Shown piece after piece: positions 10,706 through 19,272 of a DNA stretch of 38,247 nt. The notes under the pieces were generated by a model that made no database searches, had not been told where the DNA came from, and worked only from the letters and a program-made list of their open reading frames with translations. Source of the DNA: Candidatus Parabeggiatoa sp. nov. 3 (lineage in GTDB: Bacteria; Pseudomonadota; Gammaproteobacteria; Beggiatoales; Beggiatoaceae); contig QNEL01000009.1 of the NCBI GenBank assembly GCA_003645185.1, positions 1 to 38,247 on the forward strand, given 5' to 3'. Made by a program: the position numbers and the translations under genes. Each line of letters opens with the position of its first letter. Position 1 is the first letter of the stretch.

Positions 10706-10841
10706 CAGGACTATGCTTAATTTTGCTACAACAATCGGATTTACTGGTATCGCTTTTGGACTTTTTGTTATGCTAATAATTGGTGAAAATTGGTGATGTC
10801 AAACTTTCCTTTAACACTTACCATTCAAATAAATGGGGGCA

Positions 10842-10926
10842 GCGAGCGTAGGGTGGGTAGGAACGAAGTGGAAACCCACCATTTCTGGTTACCCCTTTTC
10901 TCGTTCCCAAACTCTGTTTGGGAATG
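10842..10926. repeat. GCGAGCGTAGGGTGGGT...ACCCACC repeat followed by CGTTCCCAAACTCTGTTTGGGAATG hairpin
   Basis: same composite appears at 13994-14095. Confidence 0.8.
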
Positions 10927-10975
10927 TCTTCCTTGACGCTCAGCGTCGAACAGTCCATTACTACTGCTTTTTGGA

Positions 10976-11195
10976 TGAGTGGCGGTTGTTTGTTTGAATA
11001 GAGTACCACGAATGACTTAGATAAAAGAGTACAACGAATTACGGGGATAAACGAATTAATCATTAATTTAACCGACATGATTTTATAGGTTTATTAGTTT
11101 ATCTGCCCGTAATTCGCTGTACTATATACTCATGAGTGGCGGTTATTTGTTTGAATAGAGTTCCACGAATGACTTAGATAAAGGAGTACAACGAA
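10976..11195. repeat. Two copies of a ~65-bp element (gagtggcggttRtttgtttgaatagagtNccacgaatgacttagataaaRgagtacaacgaatt)
   Basis: copies at ~10976-11040 and ~11132-11195; partial third copy near 11411. Confidence 0.8.
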
Positions 11196-11505
11196 TTTGA
11201 AAAGCAAACAACGAATAAAGAGTACAACGAATTTGAAAAGCAAACAACGAATAAAGTGAAAAATGTGTTAAGTCATTCGTTGTGATTTTTTAAATTCGTT
11301 GTACTATTTTTTATTCTGTTAATTCTAAAATTCTGCAAATTCTGATTCAGACAATTAACGATGATTAATCCTGACAATCCGTAAAGAAGTGTAATCTTGT
11401 TCAAAATGCGGTGGCGGTTGTTTGTTTGAATAGAGTACCACAAATTAATTGTACTATACAATCCAGCGACATTAACTATTTCACAATTTACCCAGAAAAA
11501 AATCT

Positions 11506-11763
11506 ATGGCATTAACGATAAATCACCCAGAAGCAAATCTCTTGATTCAAGAACTGACAAGTTATACAGGTGAAACCCTAACACAAGCGGTTTTAAACGC
11601 TTTACGGGAAAGAATCAAGACAGAAAAAGAAAAACGAAAAGCGGCAATATCTTTAACAAATGAACTGTTACAAATTGGTAAAGAGTGTGCCGCATTACCC
11701 GTCTTGGATAACCGTACCCCTGAAGAAATTTTAGGTTATAATAACAATGGGGTAACAAATTAA
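11506..11763 (+). CDS. vapB: VapB/PSK-type antitoxin
   Basis: 85-aa MALTINHPEANLLIQELTSYTGETLTQAVLNALRERI upstream of and overlapping the PIN toxin. Confidence 0.8.
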   Translation: MALTINHPEANLLIQELTSYTGETLTQAVLNALRERIKTEKEKRKAAISLTNELLQIGKECAALPVLDNRTPEEILGYNNNGVTN

Positions 11764-12149
11764 TGGTTATTGATTCTTCAGCGGTTATTGCTATCTTATG
11801 TGATGAACCTGACGCAAAACATTTTACCACCGCTATTGAAGGTGATTCAATTCGCTTGATGTCTGCCGCTTCATTACTAGAAACTTCAATTGTGATTGAA
11901 TCCAGATATGGTGAAGAGGGTGGACGTAAACTGGATTTATTACTGTTAAAAGCGCAAGTCAAAATAGAACCCGTTACTTTGGAACAAGCGGAAACTGCTC
12001 GTATTGCATTTCGTATTTATGGGAAAGGGCGACATCCAGCCGGTTTAAACTTTGGTGATTGTTTTTCTTATGCCTTGGCAAAGGTTTTAGAAGAACCGTT
12101 ATTATTCAAAGGCAATGATTTCAGCAAAACAGACATTAAACAAGCCTAA
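11763..12149 (+). CDS. vapC: PIN-domain toxin, VapC family
   Basis: MVIDSSAVIAILCDEPDAKHF, LLETSIVIESR, LNFGDCFSYALAK, LLFKGNDFSKTDI. Confidence 0.92.
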   Translation: MVIDSSAVIAILCDEPDAKHFTTAIEGDSIRLMSAASLLETSIVIESRYGEEGGRKLDLLLLKAQVKIEPVTLEQAETARIAFRIYGKGRHPAGLNFGDCFSYALAKVLEEPLLFKGNDFSKTDIKQA

Positions 12150-12218
12150 AGATAAAAAAATAGCTCAAAGGTTTTACGATAGACAATCCAATGCTATGTG
12201 GTAGTTGTTTAAATAGAG

Positions 12219-12263
12219 TAGCAAGCGTAGGGTGGCTAGAGCGATAGCGAAACCCACCACCAC
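12219..12263. repeat. AGCAAGCGTAGGGTGG...GCGATAGCGAAACCCACC repeat
   Basis: similar to 13021-13062. Confidence 0.75.
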
Positions 12264-12404
12264 TTTAACCGTTGAAATCGTTACCAATGGTGGCGATAAC
12301 CTAGGAAAAACTTCAACATCCTCACTAAACTGTGTAATCTTGTGTAAGAATTGCACTACTTGCCATACAGTAATAACGTATAATTTGAAAAATGATAACA
12401 CTCA

Positions 12405-12711
12405 TTGAGTCTCCAGTATTTACTAAATATATGGCCAGATTATGGGTCAGAGGATGAACGTGGTGAATTTGCGGCTTGGTTAGCTGAAAACCCTTATGCT
12501 GGTGATGTTGTCCCAGGTTCAGGAGGAGTGCGAAAAGTTAGGTGGGGACGAAAAGCAAGGAAAAAGAGGTGGAATCAGGATCGTCTACTTTATTCAGTTA
12601 GGTAATGGACTTATTTGGTTGCTAACTCTTTACGCAAAATCAAAGAAAGAAAATATTCCAGCACATATTCTCAAAACATTGAAAGAGGAACTTGTAGATG
12701 GTTATGAATGA
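12405..12711 (+). pseudogene. RelE/HigB-like toxin with frameshift near 12545
   Basis: frame 1: FAAWLAENPYAGDVVPGSGGVRKVRWG; other frame: GDEKQGKRGGIRIVYFIQLGNGLIWLLTLYAKSKKENIP. Confidence 0.75.
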
Positions 12712-13006
12712 AATAGACTTAATTGAACGTGATTTGAAACGGGATATATGGCAAGAAACTTTAGATGCAGTGCGCGATATAAAAGCTGGTAAGGTTGGTC
12801 ATGTAAGGACAGTTGAATTACCGCCAGTTGTTGAAGCTCGTCAAAAAGTCGGGTTATCACAATCAAGATTTGCCGAGTTACTCGGTGTTTCAACTCATAC
12901 ACTTCAAGATCGGAAACAAAGTTGTTGCAAACCAAGTCGTACTGCTATATCGCTTATTCAAATCGCCAAACAACGTCCAGATGTAATCCGCGAAGTATTT
13001 GGATAA
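12698..13006 (+). CDS. HTH-type antitoxin (HigA/NadS-like), partner of the preceding toxin
   Basis: VEARQKVGLSQSRFAELLGVSTHTLQDRKQSCCKPSRTAISLIQIA. Confidence 0.82.
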   Translation: MVMNEIDLIERDLKRDIWQETLDAVRDIKAGKVGHVRTVELPPVVEARQKVGLSQSRFAELLGVSTHTLQDRKQSCCKPSRTAISLIQIAKQRPDVIREVFG

Positions 13007-13020
13007 ATAATTGGGGTCAG

Positions 13021-13098
13021 AGCAAGCGTAGGGTGGGTAAAGCGATAGCGAAACCCACCAAAACGAGTTGAAAGGGCCTTGCTTTTAATTCGCTTATT
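13021..13098. repeat. AGCAAGCGTAGGGTGGGTAAAGCGATAGCGAAACCCACCAAAACGAGTTGAAAGGGCCTTGCTTTTAATTCGCTT repeat
   Basis: close match to 13994-14067. Confidence 0.85.
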
Positions 13099-13349
13099 TC
13101 GTCAATTCGTTGTACTATGTTTTTGCTAATCTTAATAAAATAATAGGGTACATACCACATTTATTTTCACAGATGATGTTACCAATAAATTGTAGAAAAG
13201 TCCCCTATTTTCGTTCCCAGTGTATGGGTAATGACGACACTGGCGCGTGGGAATCAGATATTTAATATTTTTTGGAGTACAAAACTTTAGATTTGTAAAC
13301 AGATGATGCTGAAGCTTTGGACTCCATAATATTCTAACAAGGAGTTTTT

Positions 13350-13988
13350 ATGGCATTTAGCGAATATAAAGATTATATGGCTAGTGAGTTGGAGGTTTTT
13401 TTTAACATAAAAATTTGCGAACATGAGGATTTATTTACTAATTTTAAGTCTAGTGGTAAAAATTATGCTCCTCTTCAAGAAGATGTAAAAGATATGTTAT
13501 CACGTATTAAAATCTCTAAATCGGATAATGAAGCAACCAGAAGCAGCCTTTTAGTATCCCATGTTTTGTGGAAAGCCTGCAAAGTCTACAAATTAGGTAT
13601 TTTCTTTGAACCGGTTTTGGAGATTAACCAAGAAAAAACGCCTAACTTACCGCACCAATTAAATGGTAAATATGATGGTGCTTTAACTCTTGATATAAGA
13701 GATTTTGTACACCCTATAGTCTCAGTTGTTGAAGTTAAGAAAAGTAGCCTTTCTGATGGTTTGGGGCAGTGTCTAGCTGAAATGTACGCTACCCTAAAAA
13801 AATTTGGGCAGGATAGAGTATATGGTATTATAACAGATGGTGTAGAATGGGAATTTCTTTTATTAGAAGAAGCTATTCTATCTATAGATGGTGACGTTTA
13901 TTCTATACGCACCGTGTCTGATATTGTTGATAGAGTTGGCTATATAGCAGAAAAATTCAGAGAGGGATTTGAAGTCGTTCATACTTAA
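13350..13988 (+). CDS. Putative PD-(D/E)XK nuclease-like protein
   Basis: 212 aa; GKYDGALTL...PIVSVVEVKKSSLSDGLGQCLAEMY resembles D-x(n)-ExK plus downstream Q. Confidence 0.5.
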   Translation: MAFSEYKDYMASELEVFFNIKICEHEDLFTNFKSSGKNYAPLQEDVKDMLSRIKISKSDNEATRSSLLVSHVLWKACKVYKLGIFFEPVLEINQEKTPNLPHQLNGKYDGALTLDIRDFVHPIVSVVEVKKSSLSDGLGQCLAEMYATLKKFGQDRVYGIITDGVEWEFLLLEEAILSIDGDVYSIRTVSDIVDRVGYIAEKFREGFEVVHT

Positions 13989-13993
13989 ATTTG

Positions 13994-14067
13994 GCGAGCG
14001 TAGGGTGAGTCGAGCGACTTTGAACCCCACCAAAACAAGTTGAAAGAGCCTTGCTTTTAATTCGCTT
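13994..14067. repeat. Second copy of the 13021-13098 repeat, fused to CGTTCCCAAACTCTGTTTGGGAATG hairpin
   Basis: read directly. Confidence 0.85.
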
Positions 14068-14116
14068 TTCTCGTTCCCAAACTCTGTTTGGGAATGCCTG
14101 TAACAACGCTCCGCGT

Positions 14117-14229
14117 CGAGCAAGCATAGGCTGAATAGAACTTCGCTACACCCATCACAAACAAAGGAGTACTTGAGACAAAAAGCTCACAACGAATAAA
14201 CGAAGGTAGTCCTTTGGTATTCGTTGTGG
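14117..14229. repeat. Upstream copy of ~112-bp direct repeat flanking higBA
   Basis: gtcgagcaagcataggct...acgaataaacgaaggtagtcctttggtattcgttgtg, near identical to 14970-15082. Confidence 0.9.
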
Positions 14230-14277
14230 ATTTTAAAATTCGTTGTACTTGGTTTTTTACAGTATAAAAAGTCAATT

Positions 14278-14562
14278 ATGATTATAAGCTTTCGTGATAG
14301 AAAAACTGAAAAACTCTTCAACGGTGAACCCGTATCGAAACTCAATGAAAAATTAGCTCAAAAAGCTCGCCGTCGTCTTGAGTTGTTAAATGCCGCCCAA
14401 AAAATTGAAGATTTATATTTTCCGGCTTCAAATAAGTTTCATGCACTTGAAGGTTTTAATCCAAAGCGTTATGCTGTTTGGGTCAACAAGCAGTGGCGCA
14501 TCAGCTTTATATGGGAAGAAAGCAATAACGCTATAGACGTGTATTTTGAAGATTATCACTAA
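14278..14562 (+). CDS. higB: HigB-type toxin (RelE/ParE superfamily)
   Basis: MIISFRDRKTEKLFNGE...LHALEGFNPKRYAVWVNKQWRISFIWEE-type host-inhibition killer fold. Confidence 0.9.
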   Translation: MIISFRDRKTEKLFNGEPVSKLNEKLAQKARRRLELLNAAQKIEDLYFPASNKFHALEGFNPKRYAVWVNKQWRISFIWEESNNAIDVYFEDYH

Positions 14563-14604
14563 AATAGATTCCACTTTGGATAACCTGATAAAGGTAATAA
14601 CATA

Positions 14605-14913
14605 ATGATTCCAAAAAATAGACCAACCCATCCGGGTAAATTTGTTAAAGAAGACATCTTAAAAGAATTAAGCCTCACACCAAATCAACTGGCTAACGCC
14701 TTGGGGCTTCCATGCCATACAATAACTCAATTGGTTAATGAAAAATGTGATCTTACAGCGGATATGGCATTACGGCTAAGTCGATTTACCCAAACCACGC
14801 CGGAAATGTGGTTAAATCTGCAACTAGCGATTGAACTTTGGGATGCTTACCATTCACCTTGCGCTGAGAAAATTGAACAAATTCAGCCTTATACAACAAT
14901 GTGTTTAGCTTAA
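14605..14913 (+). CDS. higA: HigA-type HTH antitoxin
   Basis: RPTHPGKFVKEDILKELSLTPNQLANALGLPCHTITQLVNEKCDLTADMALRLSRFTQTTPEMWLNLQ. Confidence 0.93.
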   Translation: MIPKNRPTHPGKFVKEDILKELSLTPNQLANALGLPCHTITQLVNEKCDLTADMALRLSRFTQTTPEMWLNLQLAIELWDAYHSPCAEKIEQIQPYTTMCLA

Positions 14914-14969
14914 CTGCGATTTTCTCATTCCCAAACTTTGTTGCTTCAGTCCTGAAACGAAGCAATGCG

Positions 14970-15082
14970 TCGAGCAAGCATAGGCTAAATAGAACTTCGC
15001 TACACCCATCACTAACAAAGGAGTATTTGAGACGAAAAGCTCACAACGAATAAACGAAGGTAGTCCTTTGGTATTCGTTGTG
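14970..15082. repeat. Downstream copy of ~112-bp direct repeat flanking higBA
   Basis: read directly. Confidence 0.9.
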
Positions 15083-15150
15083 AATTTTAAAATCAAAGTA
15101 CTCGGTTATAGCATTCAGTCAGGTATGGTATGCAAAGCCGTTTCGATCCC

Positions 15151-15310
15151 ACCATTTCACAATGGTATAATACGTTCCACCGATTACGTTCCACCGATTT
15201 CATCGGTGGCTATTCACATTTAACCTTTTCGGGATATTACATTAGTGTAACGCTAGCGTAATATAACCCCTTTGGTGTAAAACGTGAATAGCCTTATGTG
15301 AAACATAAGG
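15151..15310. repeat. Cluster of nested inverted repeats (cruciform-forming)
   Basis: ACCATT-TCAC-AATGGT; CCACCGAT-TTC-ATCGGTGG; GGCTATTCAC(15208)...GTGAATAGCC(15293); ATATTAC...GTAATAT; CCTTATG-TGAAA-CATAAGG. Confidence 0.8.
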
Positions 15311-15398
15311 AACTTCAATTCGTTGTGGATTTTAAAATTTGTGCTACCCGATTATAATATTCGTGGTACTTTTCCTAAATAATCAATAGGTTTTTTAG

Positions 15399-15494
15399 AT
15401 GCCAGCCAAAGACACTATCCATGATGCCGTTAAAAATGCCCTCATCAAAGAGGGGTGGAAAATTACGCATGATCCGTACACGATTAAAATATGA
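15399..15494 (+). pseudogene. Truncated XisH-like (fdxN element excision controlling factor) N-terminus
   Basis: MPAKDTIHDAVKNALIKEGWKITHDPYTIKI* then repeat sequence. Confidence 0.75.
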
Positions 15495-15676
15495 AGAAGT
15501 GGGTAGTGGTGGGCAGCAAAAACACGTTACCCACCCTACATTTTCGTTTAATGAGAATGGTGGGCAACAAACTAAACTTACCCACCCTACATAAGTTGTG
15601 TTATGCCCATGTGCAGTATACCTGAAAATCGATAGAATCCATTGATAACGGATAACGGATAACGGAAAAAAAAGGG

Positions 15677-16672
15677 TTATTGCCAAGGCCGATGATAAGC
15701 CCCTAAAGTGGTTTGTGTGCCTTCTGAGACTTTACCAAGTTCGGCTAACCAACTGGCCTGAGGGGTATAGGCGCTTGGATTGCGTTCACAAGCATCTAAG
15801 GCCGCTCGCCAGACACGGGTAACTTGAGCAACATAGGCTGGGCTACGTTGGCGGCCTTCAATTTTAATAGCCTTGATTCCTGCTGAATGCAGTTTTGGCA
15901 GCATTTCTAAAGTGTTTAAACTGGTTGGTTCTTCAATGGCATAGTAGGTATCTTTACCGACATTAAAGCGCCCTTTGCAGAGAGTGGGATAGCCAGCATT
16001 TTCTCCGGCACCACGTCGATCAATTAAGATGCCGCCTAAACGTGTTTCTAAGCCTTTTTCTGTTTCACGCCATTCTACCGCGTGTGCAGGTGAACAGGCT
16101 CCAAAGGTATTGGGTGAATCCCCTGTGGCATAAGAGGAAAGTATACAACGCCCTTCTACCATGACACACAGGCTACCAAATCCGAAGAGTTCGACATCGA
16201 CGGGGCTATTTTCGACAACATGTTCCACTTGGGAGAGTGAGAGCACTCTGGGTAAAACGACGCGCCGAATGCCGAAGTGTTTATGGTAAAAACGAATCGC
16301 ATCATAATTGGTGGCGGAACCTTGTACGGAAAGGTGTCGGGGTAAATCGGGCCACCGTTCCGTCGCGTAATCCATTACCCCTATATCCGCTACAATCAGG
16401 GCGTTTACGCCTAATTCGGCAGCCTGATCAACGGCCTCGCTCCAGCGACTCCAACCTTTGGGTTGGGGATAAGTGTTAAGGGCTATAAAAACACGCACAT
16501 TACGTTCCTGGGCATAGCGAATACCTTGCTCCATTTTGGCCCGTGTAAAATTGAGGCCGGCAAAATGTCGGGCATTGGTATCATCACGAAAACCAATATA
16601 GACGGCATTTGCGCCGTTATCAACGGCGGCTTTTAATGAGGGTAAATTACCTGCTGGACAGACTAATTCCAT
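15677..16672 (-). CDS. ubiU: U32-family peptidase-like protein, O2-independent ubiquinone biosynthesis protein UbiU
   Basis: MELVCPAGNLPSLKAAVDNGANAVYIGFRDDTNARHFAGLNF; conserved Cys in FGACSP, LCKGRF. Confidence 0.88.
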   Translation of the reverse strand: MELVCPAGNLPSLKAAVDNGANAVYIGFRDDTNARHFAGLNFTRAKMEQGIRYAQERNVRVFIALNTYPQPKGWSRWSEAVDQAAELGVNALIVADIGVMDYATERWPDLPRHLSVQGSATNYDAIRFYHKHFGIRRVVLPRVLSLSQVEHVVENSPVDVELFGFGSLCVMVEGRCILSSYATGDSPNTFGACSPAHAVEWRETEKGLETRLGGILIDRRGAGENAGYPTLCKGRFNVGKDTYYAIEEPTSLNTLEMLPKLHSAGIKAIKIEGRQRSPAYVAQVTRVWRAALDACERNPSAYTPQASWLAELGKVSEGTQTTLGAYHRPWQ

Positions 16673-16820
16673 AATGTATATCTTAATTTAATTGAATCAA
16701 TGGGTAAAGAATCGTGATATTACAATCGTAGGGGGAATGGTGGGCTTTAAAAACACGTTACCTGCCCCCGACATTTATTTAAATTAATGGGGCCGGCAAC
16801 AAAAACACGTTACCCACCCA

Positions 16821-16861
16821 TTTCACGCTAAAGTTTCGCGGAGCGAAACTTTAGCGTGAAA
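16821..16861. repeat. Perfect 19-bp-arm hairpin TTTCACGCTAAAGTTTCGC-GGA-GCGAAACTTTAGCGTGAAA
   Basis: read directly; overlaps the 3' end of the YhcC-like CDS. Confidence 0.95.
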
Positions 16862-17782
16862 TATTGATTTAAATGGTGCGCCTTGTTGACTATTACGGCG
16901 ATGTAATTCGCTTGTGATGGCATTGAGTACGGCCCATTTTTGGTGACACCATTTTGGGGTGAGCAAAATGTCTCTTTGGGCGGTTGCGGTGACGCGATGA
17001 TAGATGATTTCAGGTGGTGTTCGTTCTATCATATCGGCAGCAATGGAAACATAACTGGAAAAGTCTAGGGGTTGATAGCTGCCTTCTCGCCATTGCTTGG
17101 CTAAAATGGTGTGTTTAACAACATGTAGGGGGTGTAATTTCAATCCTTCTACGCCAAGTGCTAAAACGCGATCTAGCGTGGTTAAGTTATGCCAACGTTC
17201 TTCACCTGGTAATCCGATGATCAAATGGGTGCAAATGGGAATACCCCGTTGTCGGGTAGCTTGGACGGCCTGTTGATAGCTTGCAAAATCATGGCCGCGC
17301 TGAATGCGTTCTAATGTGTCATCAAAGGCAGATTGTAAACCTAATTCTAACCAGATTTCATAACCCTGTTTTTGATAACCGGCTAATAAGTCAAGTACCT
17401 CATCTGAGAGGCAATCTGGCCGTGTGCCAATGGATAAACCAACAACATCGGGTTCTGCAAGGGCTTGTTCATAGAGCGTGCTTAAATACTGAAGATCGGC
17501 ATAAGTATTGGTATACGCTTGAAAATAGGCCAGAAAACGCCGCGCACCAGTGCGTTTAGCAATCACTTGACGGCCGCTATCCAGTTGGCTGGCTATGGAA
17601 GGGGGATGACGCGCATTGGGGTTAAAAGAAACGTTATTACAAAAAGTACAACCACCACGCCCTTTCGTACCGTCTCGGTTTGGACAGGTGAAACTGGCAT
17701 TGATTGTGAGTTTGTGTATTCGCTCGCCGTAGCGCCGTAATAAATATTGACCAAAAGTGTTGACGTAATCTGATAAAACCAT
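16823..17782 (-). CDS. yhcC: Radical SAM protein, TIGR01212/YhcC family
   Basis: YGERIHKLTINASFTCPNRDGTKGRGGCTFCNN, AYFQAYTNTYADLQYL, GLSIGTRPDCLSDEVLDLL. Confidence 0.93.
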   Translation of the reverse strand: MVLSDYVNTFGQYLLRRYGERIHKLTINASFTCPNRDGTKGRGGCTFCNNVSFNPNARHPPSIASQLDSGRQVIAKRTGARRFLAYFQAYTNTYADLQYLSTLYEQALAEPDVVGLSIGTRPDCLSDEVLDLLAGYQKQGYEIWLELGLQSAFDDTLERIQRGHDFASYQQAVQATRQRGIPICTHLIIGLPGEERWHNLTTLDRVLALGVEGLKLHPLHVVKHTILAKQWREGSYQPLDFSSYVSIAADMIERTPPEIIYHRVTATAQRDILLTPKWCHQKWAVLNAITSELHRRNSQQGAPFKSIFHAKVSLRETLA

Positions 17783-17976
17783 GTTGTTATTTTAAAATGG
17801 GTTGTTCTGCAATCGGGGTGATTATTGGGTTTGATATTTTCCCCTAGCCCTGCCCTCATACGGGTTTTATGTCAAATGCAACTGGTGAACTAGCGATTAA
17901 AAAATAAACGCGCTTTTTTGCAACAGACGCTGTCAAGATAAATGCGTCTCTTGCGCCTCTTGCGTTATAAATAATA

Positions 17977-18879
17977 TTATGCCGTACCTGCAATACGATC
18001 ATAATAACGCGCCCGATAAAGCAAACGTTGTTGATCCGCTTCTGTTGGATCAGTGAAGCCTGATCGATCATGTAAAACATTATTACAAATCAGGCCTTGT
18101 CCAGTTTGCAAAGTGCCTCGAAAAATATAAGGTGAATCGCTGTCTAACCGATTTTCCAAATATCGCACGGCCGCTTGCGTCATTTTGTCCTGTTTCCAAG
18201 TAATGGAGCGTGTCCGTTTGGTATAACGCATATGTAAATAACCGGAAGGGGTTACTGAAAAAACGGTACCGCAACGGGTAGGCCGAATTTCTTCGGCACC
18301 TGTTGTGATATTAGGCGGAATGCACATCACATTAGGCAGCATCAAGGCGCGGATATAATCTGGATTTTCATCTCGCAACATAATGTAAGCAATTTCGTGA
18401 TCGAGTAAGGCATTTTCTCCCCCCATTTGAGCAGAACGCACACAATGCAAGAGTAAGCCATAAATTTGTTTATCAAGCTCATTGTAATAGCCGTCAGTGT
18501 GCCAATGAATAGGCCGATTTGTGTAAGGAATATAGGTTTGCCGTTCCCCTTTCGATGCGACGGTTAGGGAAGTGATGCTATCATCATCCGCACACATATT
18601 GCTATCTAAGCGGGTTAAATTAAATTGTTCACCCAATTTCTTGGGAATGGCTTTATCCTCATTTTTCAGGGGGCTGACATAAATCGCCATATTGGCAACT
18701 TGGCAACGTGCTTGGATGGCTTCATGCTCTGCATGGGTTAATTGATGTGGATCATTCACTTCCACGATTAATTGCGATAAATCGCTTGGGTAATTTTCCA
18801 GTTTACGCACCCGCCAGGCTTGATAAGCGTTGTCATTATCCAGATTAAAAGGACTGTTATTGGGGATCAAGTTGTTCAT
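17977..18879 (-). CDS. TauD/TfdA-like Fe(II)/2-oxoglutarate dioxygenase family protein
   Basis: HWHTDGYYN (HxD) and distal CNNVLHDRSGF (H). Confidence 0.8.
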   Translation of the reverse strand: MNNLIPNNSPFNLDNDNAYQAWRVRKLENYPSDLSQLIVEVNDPHQLTHAEHEAIQARCQVANMAIYVSPLKNEDKAIPKKLGEQFNLTRLDSNMCADDDSITSLTVASKGERQTYIPYTNRPIHWHTDGYYNELDKQIYGLLLHCVRSAQMGGENALLDHEIAYIMLRDENPDYIRALMLPNVMCIPPNITTGAEEIRPTRCGTVFSVTPSGYLHMRYTKRTRSITWKQDKMTQAAVRYLENRLDSDSPYIFRGTLQTGQGLICNNVLHDRSGFTDPTEADQQRLLYRARYYDRIAGTA

Positions 18880-19015
18880 TTTATGGGTTTCTCAAATGTT
18901 ATACTCTGTGAACTTTGCAAAATTTTTGACAAACTGATATATATGTTCAGAGCATTATTTTCAAAAGGGCAACCAGATAGCAAAAATATCTGTTCACATA
19001 TTAACATATTCAACT

Positions 19016-19042
19016 GGCTTAGATTATAAAAGGGGCTAAGCC
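19016..19042. other. Conserved hairpin GGCTTA-GATTATAAAAGGGGC-TAAGCC
   Basis: covaries with 27026-27052. Confidence 0.6.
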
Positions 19043-19272
19043 GTCTATTGATAACTGATAACTTCAAATGAAAAATTAATTATTTATTTTATCACGCAAA
19101 GCCGCATCGAGCTAAGCATAATGACTTGACATGACAGCTTTGCGCCTTTGCGCCTTTGCGTGAGATAAAAAAAACGTCATAAGCCGGATTTTAGATTAAC
19201 TTCATTCCCTGATTTTTTATGAATATCAGTTAATATTAAAGAATAAAGTGTGTTTTTGAAAATATCCTAGAA

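Noticed and set aside
15375-15686. 103-aa minus-strand ORF
   Set aside because: Covers repeat copies and the antisense of the XisH remnant
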